Source: Lingula anatina
Lineage: Eukaryota > Brachiopoda > Lingulata > Lingulida > Lingulidae
Direction of reading: 5' to 3'
NCBI RefSeq assembly: GCF_001039355.2
Contig: NW_019775494.1
Location: forward strand, 259,378-310,619
DNA: 51,242 bases
How positions within the stretch are numbered: the first letter of the stretch is position 1; every line of letters begins with the position of its first letter. Positions 10,244 through 21,100 of this stretch are shown here, one piece after another. Below the pieces are notes generated by a model. That model was given only the letters and a program-made list of their open reading frames with translations, searched no databases and had not been told where the DNA came from. Position numbers and translations under genes: made by a program.

Positions 10244-12168
10244 CTAGGTGAGGTTTTTCTGTGCCATGCATTTGAGACGGTGTATTTGAACATGTACTCG
10301 ATGCTCGAATGACTCGGCGTTATCAGCTCGCTCTTGTTTTTCGAGTTCTCTTTCAGTATTTTTTCGTTTTAAGAACTCTTTATATTTCTGGCAATTTCTT
10401 TTAAAATGGTCTTTTCTTTTACAGAAGAAACACACACTTGATGTTTTAGGTGTGGACTTCCTGACCAAATGTTCAACCGTTTTTTCCAAGTCAGCCCTTG
10501 AATTGAATTAAATTGAATTGTGCTCAATTTTGGCTGCTGGCTGACGCGTTTCTCTATGATGGACTCAACTAGTTTTTCAACATTTTCAGATGGAGATTGT
10601 CGATTTTCTCTAGCTGTAAGATCAAGAGAACATATTTGAATTTTTTCACGAATTTTTCTTGTTTGTTTTTGACTATTCGTGGGCTTACAAACATGTTGAT
10701 AGTCCACCATATGTGTTATTGCGTCGCTGATGCTTGCTGGGTGCTTTAAACTAGTATAACGCCCAGCATCCTGATCAATACAGTCTTGACAAAATTTTGA
10801 TATTGTTTCTTTTGTCCTAAAAGACTCCGATTTATCAGGATAAGCATCTCTGACCAATAACAAAACGCGGCACAGCCATTGGTTTAACGTTTCGTTTTGC
10901 GATTGAACGGCAGTATGAAATGCCAGGCGAGCCGAATCGGGATGTTTTTTAATCCCGAACACCAAGTCCATTTCTTTCATTATAGATGTGTACGACACAT
11001 CTTTATTTGCTCTGAGATGGCTATTATACAGGGCCAAAGCCTCGCCTTCAAGACACCACAGAAGGTAGTCCAGACACTCGTTCTCTGACCACTCTTTTAT
11101 CTGGCGATAACTTTCATATCTTTTTCTGAAAGACTCCCAGTCGTCACCATTTTCGTTAAACGATAATTGTTTAGGTAAATCACTGGGGTCTACTCTGCCC
11201 TTTTTACTTTTTGGACCTACTTTTTCTGGTTTGGGTAGCCAAAAGTATTCATTTTTACTGTTATCCCTTTCATAAATTAGTGGTTCGTCACAGAAAACGG
11301 GAGACGAGATTCTAGGGCGCGTATAATGTTTTCCTATTGAACTAGACCGGTATTCATGATTTTGTTGAACTGTATCAGCAAAATTTTGCTCAACATGTCG
11401 TTGCCGCCGTCCGGGTTTAGGAACATGAAACTGATACAGATCATAATTCACATCACCCTTATGGACAGACGGAGCAAAGTGCCGACTACTGTCCTTACCA
11501 TTCGGCAAGGAAGTAACAGTATCAGGGTTCATGACGCGGCCTGGAGACTTTGCATGCGCAGAAGATGTTACTTTTTTATCTTTGTTATTGGCACGCAGCC
11601 TCTCAATAGGCAGAACAAAAATGTCGTGTTCAGAGGCTAAAGTGGCTTGCTGCGATGTGAAAGATTTTGGGTCAAAAGCTGAGTGAAAATTTGATTTTGA
11701 ACAAGATTTTAATTAAGAATATGTTAATGGTGAATAATTAGCAGCGTTTTTCACATTTTTACTGCGAGAAATTTGTTCTTGGTGTTGAATTTTCTCATCC
11801 AGTTTCAGAATTTTTTCAAATTCCACCCTATATCTCTCAGCAGCCGCTCTTCCTTCATGCTGAATGTAGGAAGTCACTTTAGAAGTTGTTTTATGACTTT
11901 TTTCAGTGGATAATATGCTAGGGTCTAGGTCACCCATGTTGACTTCAGATCCTAATTCACTTCGGTGAGTACTTTCAAAACAGAGATTTTTGCTTACATT
12001 TGATCCAATATTTGATCCACAAATCTCCAAAATGTTGGATCTGGTCACGGGGATCCCATGCTCTCTAGCGTATATTATCCTTTCTGCGCGTTTAGGATCT
12101 ATACCCGGCAGCGTAACGAGCTCATCGTAAGTCGCACGATTGATTGGCAACCTTGATGCACTCGCCAT
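10244..12168 (-). pseudogene. Gypsy-like Gag with N-terminal helix-hairpin-helix and CCHC knuckle
   Basis: Gag builds the retrotransposon particle and packages RNA. The frame starts at ATG 12168 with a helix-hairpin-helix-like segment (NRATYDELVTLPGIDPKRAE) in residues 7-45. A stop (TAA, 11713-11715) interrupts it, and the same frame reopens and continues into a Gag domain near residues 330-460 (DWESFRKRYESY, LDYLLWCLEGEALALY). A frameshift near 10490, inside a TTGAATTAAATTGAATT slippage-like run, moves the carboxy end into another frame that holds a CCHC zinc knuckle, CFFCKRKDHFKRNC. The stop and frameshift mark it as a pseudogene unless recoded. Because 12168 and 11532 are in the same frame, I treat the two open segments as one broken gene. 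Confidence 0.8.
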
Positions 12169-12372
12169 TGTACATTTGTAAGCGAGAATTAAATTTATTC
12201 AAAATAACTTCACCTATCAAAGCACAATACGCTACCCAGCTTATAGCGAAATTCACTATAAATAGATTCCAAAAACGTACAATTAATTCAAATTCGGGGA
12301 AGAAAGACTTCGGCACACAACGCAATAAGTTGAATTTAGACAAATTCTGTTCAGAATCCTATCTAAAATACN

Positions 12373-12600
12373 CCTGCTATATCTCTCAGCAGCCGCTCTT
12401 CATTCATGCTGAATGTAGGAAGTCACTTTAGAAGTTATGTTATGAGTTTTTTGAGTAGATAATACGCTAGGGTCTAGGTCACCCATGTTGACTTCAGATC
12501 CTAATTCACTGCTGTGAGTACCCCCAAAAGAGAGATTTTTGAGTTGAATTTTGTCAGAAATTCTGTTCAGAATCCTATCTAAATTACAAAAATAATAATC
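12373..12600 (-). repeat. Second, internally deleted copy of the Gag 5' region across an assembly join
   Basis: Sequence 12374-12535 repeats 11836-12000 with scattered substitutions. It then jumps to sequence matching 12330-12371, so about 330 bp are missing relative to the first copy. The N at 12372 sits exactly between the two copies. This fits two alleles, or two element copies, joined end to end by the assembler. Confidence 0.8.
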
Positions 12601-14350
12601 AACAAGAACACTGAAGTCAATATTTTATTCTTTCAAATAAACTAAAGAAATAAAGAAACCAAATATTACGTGTGCACCTCAGTCTTGGAGAAAATTCAGC
12701 TTTGATAACAACACCCAGGGGAATGTGACCAACGTCTCCTTTATATCACAATTCACACACGTAAGCACTGAAAATACAGTAGATACGCAACAAATACCAA
12801 TGTCCCCTGAAGCGGTAACCTTTATGATCCAAAATTGAAACTACAATTTTGACCGCCGCTTCACCCAATTATTCAAATGGACGTTAGACAAAGGTATTTC
12901 CCGCGTAATCTACTTTCAGCTAGATCGCAGCGAAAACTAAGCTTTAGGCCCGCAAAATTACAAGTTATGAATGCCTTGTCGCCAACAACTAACAGAACAG
13001 AACTAACAGAACAAATTACATGAACTAAGATTTAAAAGAAATAGAGAACACTCGGATGAAATAATCTGAACTAAACAAACTAAATAAATACTTATGTTTA
13101 CAACTAAAAACTTAACTCTTAAATAACACAAATAAGAAAAAGCTAACCAATCAAGTCAGTATATGGGATTGTCATGGCATGATCTGATGTATTGTTAAAA
13201 CTTGACGATTAAGCCTTTTACGATTAAATACTTGTACATTTTGAGCAATTTCTCAATTTTAGGTTTAACGTGAAGTTATTACAGTGCATTTGTCATTGTG
13301 GTAGTTGCGCTAGTCAATAGGTGGCACATTTCTAAAGAATCCATTTGCTTGCATTCTTGCCTAGAGAGACCCAAAGTCGGCAAGGGGTTTATAATTGAGA
13401 TTATGTGTAACTTTTAAGTAAAAATGCTTCTTACGAATTATAGAGTTGAAGAACTATTCTATAAGAGTTGTATAAAGAAAATCCGCAAAGCTATATGATA
13501 TATAAAGAACACAGACGTTCATGATATGAGATAATTTTGTGATTTATTTTTTACATCATTTGTTTTTCTTTACAGTTGTCAGCATTGCTGTGGACTACAG
13601 TTTGCTTTCTTCATAATAAATCATTGTAAACGACACAGAGCTGTTGTTGATAAGTTTGCATGCAGTCCAATGCATATTAATTATATCCAATATACATATA
13701 AATATGAACATGAATCAGTAACATTGGAATACAGACACAGACACTCTGCGGGTTGCATGATGTTTGCCCACAAAAAGAACGCTTATTATGCTGTGCGATG
13801 TATTTCTTGGTAAGGCAGATACCTCTATGTTAATGTCTTTGTGATACCGCCCACGTCTCCGAACACACCCAGACTACACTGACGGTCTGATATACGCTAT
13901 TGAAAGACAGAAAACCGCAAGATTCAATGCACTGAATATACGCAGCGAACCGTTAATATTTGGGGACATGAACTTTTTAATGTCATTTTAGACATGAAAG
14001 TACAACAGATTAATAGAGCGAGAAAATTGTTGAAAAGAGTTTGCCGAGTCTTGAAATGCTGTTTGATAATCTTTTGACACTCACTCAAGGATACTACACG
14101 GATTAGGTCGCCGGTGCCTCCTACAAGAACAGGTGAATAAAATATCGCTTGTTGAGGTATAGATGGACTGATGTTCACTCCAGTGGTGTATTATTTCCAT
14201 CTGGATTCATCCATGAAAAGCTGAGCATCCACTCTGTAAATACAGGATTATCAAACTAGAGGAAAAAACACGATAACGAGAGCACAGGGTATTTACACAG
14301 AATATGTTGTACTGGATTGCAATTCTTCTATTTATGACTCAAATGGAAAT
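12601..14350. other. No supported gene
   Basis: AT-rich sequence. The part up to about 13000 may be the LTR or leader of the gypsy-like element, because it lies just upstream of Gag on the minus strand, but no matching second LTR is visible. A minus open frame at 13924-14178 has no recognisable motif or splice context. Confidence 0.5.
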
Positions 14351-14356
14351 TTAGAG

Positions 14357-14568
14357 GGTATTTCCAGAAATTTAGATCGATCTTACTAGATCGACCTAAC
14401 TCCCTGGGGGTTCACGCTAAGTTGCAGTCAGCCTACTGCGCACGGAAGTTAATTACCACCTTACAGCTCGAAGTAGGCCGGACGGACATTTAAGCCGGAT
14501 TATCTGACAGTAATCTAGAGAGACTCCCCAAGGGGATAGATCGATATAAAATCTATGGGAATGCGCCC
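14357..14568. mobile_element. 212-bp TIR element flanked by TTAGAG, copy 1
   Basis: The element runs from GGTATTTCC to GGGAATGCGCCC and carries subterminal TAGATCGATC motifs facing inward from both ends. TTAGAG occurs immediately outside both ends (14351-14356, 14569-14574). A second copy lies inverted at 40994-41166. It has no coding capacity. Confidence 0.8.
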
Positions 14569-14870
14569 TTAGAGTTCTCGAGGAACAACAATCTTAATTG
14601 GACAAATAATGTTCACTGGNTTTTCTGTTTTTTGTCTGTACATTTGACAGCTTTGCTGCCTTGTTTCTCAAACACTTGCATTTGTGACTTTTAACTCTCA
14701 TCCGCTCGAGGCTCTGCACATTTTCTGTATTTCCACATAAGCAATTGTATTGTTTTTTATGACTTTAAACATTATATAAAATTATTTTATGCACTGTCAT
14801 CATTTTTCAAATATTGAGACTTTCATCATGTGACTATAGTCTCTCATGGTCCTGAAACTGTAATCTTATT

Positions 14871-15034
14871 GAAGGGGTGGATTGAGACCATCTTCTGGGT
14901 CTTCTTGAATCCAGGTTATTGAGTTTATATTGACTGGTATCTATTTTTTTCTGTTGGAAGACCATCAAAATGGAGGATGGATCAACATAGATACTTTGGA
15001 ATACTGTCAGAAAATATCTCAGGGTCCGCTCCTG
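14871..15034. mobile_element. Copy 2 of the CAGGGGCGGA MITE, degenerate
   Basis: It aligns along its length, in inverted orientation, with the element at 1226-1390, including the words GACCATCTTCTGGGTCTTC, AAGACCATCAAAATGGAGGA and CTGTCAGAAAATATCTC. The ends read AAGGGGTGGA and TCCGCTCCTG. TTATT is found on both sides, matching the 5-bp duplication inferred for copy 1. Confidence 0.85.
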
Positions 15035-15119
15035 TTATTGACCATGTTACCTGTTGTGCATGATTAAAATTCAGTGTTGACTGACAGTGCTATTATAAGC
15101 ATTATTTATTATTGCATCA

Positions 15120-16228
15120 AAATTGACAAAATGACCTTTTTTTTGCATTTTTATTTTCTGTTTTTTGTCTGTACATTTGACAGCTTTGCTGCATTGTTTT
15201 AGCATATATGCAACGCTGATAACACATTTCTAGGAAAACTGATAGGCCTATTGTCTTGAATCTCACAGGAGTGATCAGTCTTACTGAAATACAGGTCAAG
15301 TTGGAAAATGGGACCATTCTTAGAAAAGTTATGCAGTTTTTTTCCCTTTTTTCAGCAAATATGCAACACTGATAACACATTCAAGGAAAACCGATCAACC
15401 TACTATCTTGAAACTCACAGGAATGATTAATCTTACTATAATACTGGTTGAGTTGGAAAATCAGCTTGATTGAGTGTTTGTTTTGAGTGTTTTTTCTCAG
15501 AGCACAATGTCACAATATTCAGTGGTGAAAACAAGATGTGAACTAACTCCAAAATTAGCAGAGATTCACCCATAGTTATTATTGAACTTCAATAGGAAGT
15601 AATATACTGGCAATCTAACTGTGACCTTGAATTTGACCTTTTACCTACATTGAAACTCACAGGAATGTTATGCAGTTTTTTTCCCTTTTTTCAGCAAATA
15701 TGCAACACTGATAACACATTCAAGGAAAACCGATCAACCTACTATCTTGAAACTCACAGGAATGATTAATCTTACTATAATACTGGTTGAGTTGGAAAAT
15801 CAGCTTGATTGAGTGTTTGTTTTGAGTGTTTTTTCTCAGAGCACAATGTCACAATATTCAGTGGTGAAAACAAGATGTGAACTAACTCCAAAATTAGCAG
15901 AGATTCACCCATAGTTATTATTGAACTTCAATAGGAAGTAATATACTGGCAATCTAACTGTGACCTTGAATTTGACCTTTTACCTACATTTTGCCATAAA
16001 CTGCACTTCACAAATTTGGATTTTAACTTAAATTTTTTTTTCCATGATTTTGTTTTAAATTGTAATTTTCAATGAAAATATTGAGAACTTGTTTACTACA
16101 TTTTGTAGAGCTTGTCAAACACAGCATTGGTGGTGGTGGTGTCCCTTTTTTTGGTTTTCCATACGAATGCGTTTACTCCTGCTGGTGGTACAATATCCGC
16201 AGGCAGTATCGCCTCACTGATCCTCTAG
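15120..16228 (+). mobile_element. Helitron-like element, 3' part, ending in hairpin plus CTAG
   Basis: The segment carries units related to the 160-bp core (words such as ATGCAACACTGATAACAC). It closes with CTGGTGGTACAATATCC, a weak hairpin (AGGCAGTATCGCCT) and CTGATCCTCTAG at 16217-16228, followed by T. A hairpin shortly before CTRR and a T flank are the classical Helitron 3' signature. The same terminus recurs at 19529, 29076, 30016, 32560 and 44127. It is non-autonomous: no Rep or helicase coding is seen. Confidence 0.75.
15328..16005. repeat. Tandem duplication, two units of about 339 bp
   Basis: The block starting GTTATGCAGTTTTTTTCCC at 15328 repeats at 15667 with no difference that I can see over more than 300 bases. 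The homologous region at 28509 has a single unit, so the duplication is recent and specific to this copy. Confidence 0.88.
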
Positions 16229-16625
16229 TTTTTAACTGAGACTTTGTGCAGTTAGCAATTTTTTGGTGGATAACTGATAAATTTGGTGACAGGTGCTTCT
16301 CTAAATTGTCAATTTTTTTCCTAGTAAATGTTTTAAGGTACTAATATGATGATTATAAAACACAAGCTAAAATATTATCATAGACTTAGCTTATGCCCAA
16401 CTTGGACATAGGCCTTCATCAGACAGATGTGAGTAGATGCTCAGTTATGAGGTACTGATTCCTATATCTAATGCAGACAATAAGGACACTCCTTAGAATT
16501 CTCATTCCTTTCAAATCCTTGGAATTCTCTTCCATATTTCAGCACATGTTTCTGAATAGTAACTTTTTTTCCAAAGTGGAAGTTAGTGTCACAGTATGTT
16601 AACTGATATTTTATTTTCATTCTAG

Positions 16626-16678
16626 GACAGGAATCGGAGGGATGGTCAAGAGTTGGGAAGAGAGAAGAATTACAGGAG
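16626..16678 (+). CDS. Candidate penultimate exon, version A
   Basis: The 53-nt segment follows a good acceptor (TTTATTTTCATTCTAG) and precedes GTATTT. It translates from phase 0 as DRNRRDGQELGREKNYR plus two bases. Its flanking introns match those of the exon at 29477-29576 very closely, yet the exon itself is nearly unrelated in sequence and length. If joined to the terminal exon at 32616 in this phase, translation stops after two residues. Function is unknown and exon status is inferred from homology of position. Confidence 0.45.
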
Positions 16679-17104
16679 GTATTTGTTATTGTGACCACTT
16701 AGAACATTCTTTTAACTTTTCTATTGTGTTTCTATCTTGGTTTTTTTTTTTTTTTTTTTTTTATCCATCATGAACTGAACTTTGCAATGTTTCAGTCCTC
16801 ATATCTCCAAAACTGGCAGAGATACGCTGAAAGTTACTAATTGAACTTGAATAGGAAGTCATATACTGACAATCTAACTGTGACCTTAAAATTGAGCTTA
16901 GACCTACTATTTATCATGAACTGAACTTAACAACTTTTTTATCCAATATATCTCCAAAACTAGCAGAGATATGCCCAGAGTTACTACTGAACTTGAATAG
17001 AATGTCATATACTGGCAATCTAACTGTGAACATGTATTTGACCTTTACTTACTTTTTGCCATGACCCACACTTCACAAATTTGGATTTAAACTTTTACTT
17101 TTCC

Positions 17105-18100
17105 CAGTCTGCGACGTTAAGCACTAGCCCGAGGCAATTGCCCACCTAAAGTGGCACCGGCCTAGTAAAAAAGTTGAAATTTTATAAAGCACTAGCCCGA
17201 ACGGGCTAGTTGTAATTTTGAACCTATTTTAACACTCAGTAACATTTCAAAAATATAAGTCGCCAGTCTTCTTTGTCCCTGCCTCTAATTTGACGTTTCT
17301 AGATAGTATAATATGCTTCTCAGTTGAAAAAACTCACACATAGCTCTAACTATTGAATATTGATTAGTTGCTATAAATAACTTTACTATAGTTATTTATA
17401 GCAGCAGTCTGTCTGATCAGTGTGTAGGCATCTTTTTATTCGACCAGTTTGTTGTCATGACTACAAATTGCTGTCAATCAAGAAACTGGATCAGACCGGA
17501 ATTCCTTGGTACTAGCAACAGGTTTTGTCAAAACAACACTGTCTCCGAAGCAAGTGTAATGTATGCATTATTTCATAGCACATTTAGGTTAGGACCACTT
17601 AGCAGACTGAGGGGTGGAGTATTCCATTTCCTTTTTTGTTTATATTTTTTATTTATAATTTTAATATCCACGAATAAATACATTTTCCTTTGCATATTGC
17701 CTTTTAAAAACAATAAGACCCTGGCAGTTACATAAATACCCTATGAACTATTCTTGACAATGTGGGATAGTTCGGTTTATGTCATGGCTACCCCTCCACA
17801 CTTTGTCCTGGTAAAGTCCTTGAAAAGTTGTTTTTACAAATATATAACTAAAAGAATTGTAACCAAAAAAATGTAAGATGTTTGTTTAATTACCCTTACA
17901 GCACCTATGTATTTTAAATTAGAAGTAGCATTATATACCGATGTAATTGGAAATAAATTGTCAGAAAAGAGCCGTCGTCAATAAAAAGAATAGGAATTAA
18001 AAAAAAAAACGATTTTGATTGCATATAATAAATGGAAAAAAAAAGGCATTATAAAAATATAAAAAGTAAGGATAACTATATTCAGTTTTACAAATTTAAA
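17105..18100. mobile_element. Left end of a CAGTCTG-terminated transposon
   Basis: Homology to the region at 29800 stops at 17104, where CAGTCTGCGACG begins, followed by two GCACTAGCCCG words. The matching right end, with inverted TAGCCCGAA words and a terminal CAGACTG, stops at 32376, where homology to the same region resumes. TTTTCC flanks both ends and the empty site reads TTTTCCCC at 29834-29841. The termini resemble hAT-type elements. No transposase is visible. AT-rich interior up to 18100 contains nothing else I can support. Confidence 0.65.
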
Positions 18101-18112
18101 AAAAGAATTTTT

Positions 18113-18140
18113 ATGTACAGACACAGATGTGTCTGTACAT
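18113..18140. repeat. Perfect 28-bp palindrome marking a Helitron-like element start
   Basis: Arms ATGTACAGACACA and TGTGTCTGTACAT are exact reverse complements around a GA centre. The same sequence recurs at 22954, 25517 and 26297, and a 24-bp variant at 25859. It is always preceded by a T run and followed by a TCTGCGTCTGTCG-like, GTC-rich stretch. The sequence outside differs between copies, so the palindrome lies at or very near the element's 5' end. Confidence 0.85.
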
Positions 18141-18149
18141 ATTGCCATC

Positions 18150-18985
18150 ACCTGCGTCTGTCGTCGCCATCACCGATGCCGGCGCCGTGCACTTTCCTTT
18201 TAAACACGATAAGTGGAGGGCAGTTTTACTTTTTGGCTTTATATTTACAGAGCTGATGAATATTCATAAAACGCAGGTCAAGTTCGAAAATCAGCATGAT
18301 CAGGCCATAATTATAGAAGTTATGCTGTTTTTATGTACAGACACAGTCGCCGTTGCCGTGCACTTTAACCGTAAACACGATAAGTGAAAAACCGTTTTAC
18401 CTTTTAGCTTGAAAGTTACAGAACTGATGAATATTCATAATACGTTGTGAAGTTCGAAAATCAGCATGATCAGGCTATTTTTAGGGAAGTTATGCTGTTT
18501 TTTCAATTTTTCAGCATATATGCAACATCGTGAACACGATAAGTGAAAAACCGTTATACCTTTTGGCTTGAAAGTTACAGAACTGATGAATATTCATAAT
18601 ACGCCGGTCAAGTTTGAAAATCAGCATGATCGGGTCATTTTTAGGGAAGTTATGCTTTTTTTCACTTTTTTCAGCATATATGCAACACCGTAAACACGAT
18701 AAGTGGAAAACAGTTTTACCTTTTGGTTTGAAACTTACAGAACTGATGAGTATTTATAATACCCAGGTCAAGTTCGAAAATCAGCATGATAGAGCCTTTT
18801 TTATGGAAGTTATGCTGTTTTTTCATTTTTTTCAGCATATATGCAACACTGATAACACAATATAAGAAAAACAGATAGGCCAATTGTCATTGTACTCACA
18901 GGAGTGGTCAATCTTACTAAAACATAGGTTGAGTATGAAAATCAGCATAATCGGGCCAATATTTTAGAAGTTATGCTTTTTTTTC
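18150..18985 (+). repeat. Helitron-like core array A: five units of about 160 bp
   Basis: After a GTCGCC-type microsatellite, the anchor word ACACGATAAG or its variant occurs at 18204, 18375, 18534, 18694 and 18855, giving spacings of 171, 159, 160 and 161. Each unit also holds CTTACAGAACTGATGA, AGTTCGAAAATCAGCATGAT, GAAGTTATGCT and CAGCATATATGCAAC. This repeat-core organisation is that of pearl-type elements of bivalves. The last unit is the most diverged. Confidence 0.88.
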
Positions 18986-19429
18986 ACATTTCCGCAGATT
19001 CAATTCTTAGGAATGTTAATAGTCTCATTATTGAACTAATAAGATACGTAAAAGTGTTTGTTTCACATTTCCTGCATTTTTACAACATTGTCAGGTGATT
19101 TTGTAAAAATGATGGTAAATTTGTTATCGTGTATTGTGTAATGAAGTGTCAAAAATGGAAATAAACACATATCATTGCAGTTTGTCAGATTCAATCATCC
19201 ACTATGCTCAGAATCTTAGAATGGAGGAAATTGGACATATAACACTGTTCTATTGATATATTTCCCATCTCATCAATTTTCTTAGTTGGTCATATAAAAA
19301 TGGCAGTAAATTGTTAATTTTGTTTTATGTTAAATAAGTGTTAAAAATGAAAATAAACCCATTTCAGAAAAGTGCTGTCTTGTTTACATTTTGGCATTTT
19401 CAAGATGTGACTTTGAAGTTCCATGGTCN

Positions 19430-19529
19430 CTGTGTTCCTTATTTTGTGTATGTGGGGGTCTATACGAATGCGCTTGCTCCAGCTGGTGGTACAATATTCG
19501 GAGGCGGTATCGCCTCTCTGATCCTCTAG
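19430..19529 (+). mobile_element. Helitron-like 3' terminus with perfect hairpin
   Basis: Following an assembly N at 19429, the sequence ends with the hairpin GAGGCGGTATCGCCTC (19501-19516), nine bases, then CTAG (19526-19529) and a T. This is the best-preserved copy of the terminus. What preceded it is unknown because of the join. Confidence 0.8.
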
Positions 19530-20125
19530 TTTTATCTATAAATTTAGTGCATTTTATATTATAATCGAAAATCCCCTACGATGTTAGTTTATGTCACCTG
19601 TATGCACAAATCCTCTGTAAAACATGTTATGCATCATTGTTCTGACACCCCATCTTGTTTGCTTTCACAGGATTGAGGCAAACAATGCTAGTTACCTGCA
19701 GGAGTTCTATCTTAATCGTCCATTTAGCTGAAACTTCATAAATTCTTAATTAATTGGCGGGTTAAGTGCCCTTCAACCCTTAGGTAGCCTTTGTCTTGAG
19801 TGTATCGAAAGCACTCTCGCTAGCTATTCAATTCAATTCAATTCAGTATGATGGAAGGCCCTATAATTTCCTATTAGTATTAGTTTTTTTTAAATTTTCA
19901 GCTTCATAAACCATTTAACGACGTAACGCTGCATCGAGGCAACTAAATCTGTCTAAACTGACAAACTATAGGCTGCATTTTTATGGTCTATGAGTATTGC
20001 GTTGATTTAGAAAGTTTAGGCATTTCAATTTGCTCATTTTTCAATTAAATTAATTAAAGTAATCTTGTTATACTCGTACATTTAATTTTAACTCTTATCA
20101 TTACAATATCAGATATAAAATATAA
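19530..20125. other. No supported gene
   Basis: AT-rich spacer between a Helitron-like terminus and a TIR element. No coding motif or repeat with another part of the window is recognised. Confidence 0.55.
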
Positions 20126-21097
20126 GGCCACACTTTTTTAATTTTATGGATGACATCCTGCGCGCGCACGGATTTTCGCCCGTTCTCCAAAAAAAAAAAA
20201 AAAAAAAAAAAGCCCCCCAGCCCCCAACGAAGTCGGTTGTCGCAAACGTTGTTATTGAATTTGCAAGGAAATGAGCTTTCTGCGCATGCGTATTTTCGCC
20301 ACGTGGAAATGCGGCCACGTTGCTGTCAAATTCATCTCTAGGATTACTTTCAAATTACACAACAATAAAAGTCGTCAAGAGAACGGGCGCCATCGTTTTG
20401 GATTGGTACGCCATTGATATTGGGCATGGAGATATCACCTTTTTACAATTGTGCGAAAGGCTGGAGGCGGCCGAAACATTTCTGTGACATTCTGTATAAA
20501 GCAGCACATTAATACCAGGTTTTCTGTAGCGAAAAAAGGGTCGACAAGGGCGTCGAGGTATTTGGTGGGCTGAAGGTCGGACAGGCCACCTGACAGTTTA
20601 GCTGCTTTGTGTGAGTTGAAGTTGACAAAATGGCATCGTCTGAAATGACCTTTAATAGATTTGGTAGTATTAAGCACATCTTTGCATCATTTTTTAAACA
20701 TTGCTGTGAAGTATTCAAAATGTTTTAATATTCTGAGAATACAAATAAAGACGCACTGTTTGATTGATATTTGTTTTATTGATTGCTATACCAAATGAAT
20801 GCATGAAATAACCTTAAATAGATTTGGTAATATGAAGTATATCAATTCATGCCTTTTTTTTTTACATTTCTACGAAGTATTCACAATGCTTTAATATTTT
20901 GAGAGCATGGATAAAGACATATTGTTAGTTTGATACGTGTTTCTGTGGTTAAATTTGTGTTTCCAGCTGTGTACTGACAGCATTCCTTTACTTAAGCAAT
21001 TTTTTTTTTTTTTGGACTGTTTTTTTTTTTTTCGCCCTCTCGCACCGATTTTGGGGTACCCAGAGGATGTCATCCATAAAAATAAAAAAGTGTGGCC
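20126..21097. mobile_element. 972-bp Harbinger-type non-autonomous element
   Basis: The ends are inverted repeats of about 35 bp, GGCCACACTTTTTTA then TTTTATGGATGACATCC, with one or two differences. TAA flanks both sides (20123-20125, 21098-21100). A 3-bp TWA duplication is the hallmark of PIF/Harbinger elements. The interior has a poly-A tract and two diverged copies of a 170-bp segment starting AATAGATTTGGTA (20653, 20818). Open frames inside are short and motif-free. Confidence 0.85.
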
Positions 21098-21100
21098 TAA

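Noticed and set aside
13924-14178. Minus-strand frame with a Cys-rich end as a possible exon
   Set aside because: No convincing splice sites, start context or family resemblance.
17457-17735. 92-codon frame with a hydrophobic stretch as a transmembrane exon of the unrecognised gene
   Set aside because: It lies inside the CAGTCTG transposon, has no splice sites in phase, and its hydrophobic part is T-rich low-complexity sequence.
18032-18387. Overlapping open frames in the GTC-rich and palindromic stretch
   Set aside because: They are translations of Helitron-like repeats; the same peptides reappear at every repeat copy.
18150-18985. CRISPR array suggested by regular 160-bp spacing
   Set aside because: The whole unit repeats, with no unique spacers, in an intron-bearing animal genome; it is a tandem transposon core.
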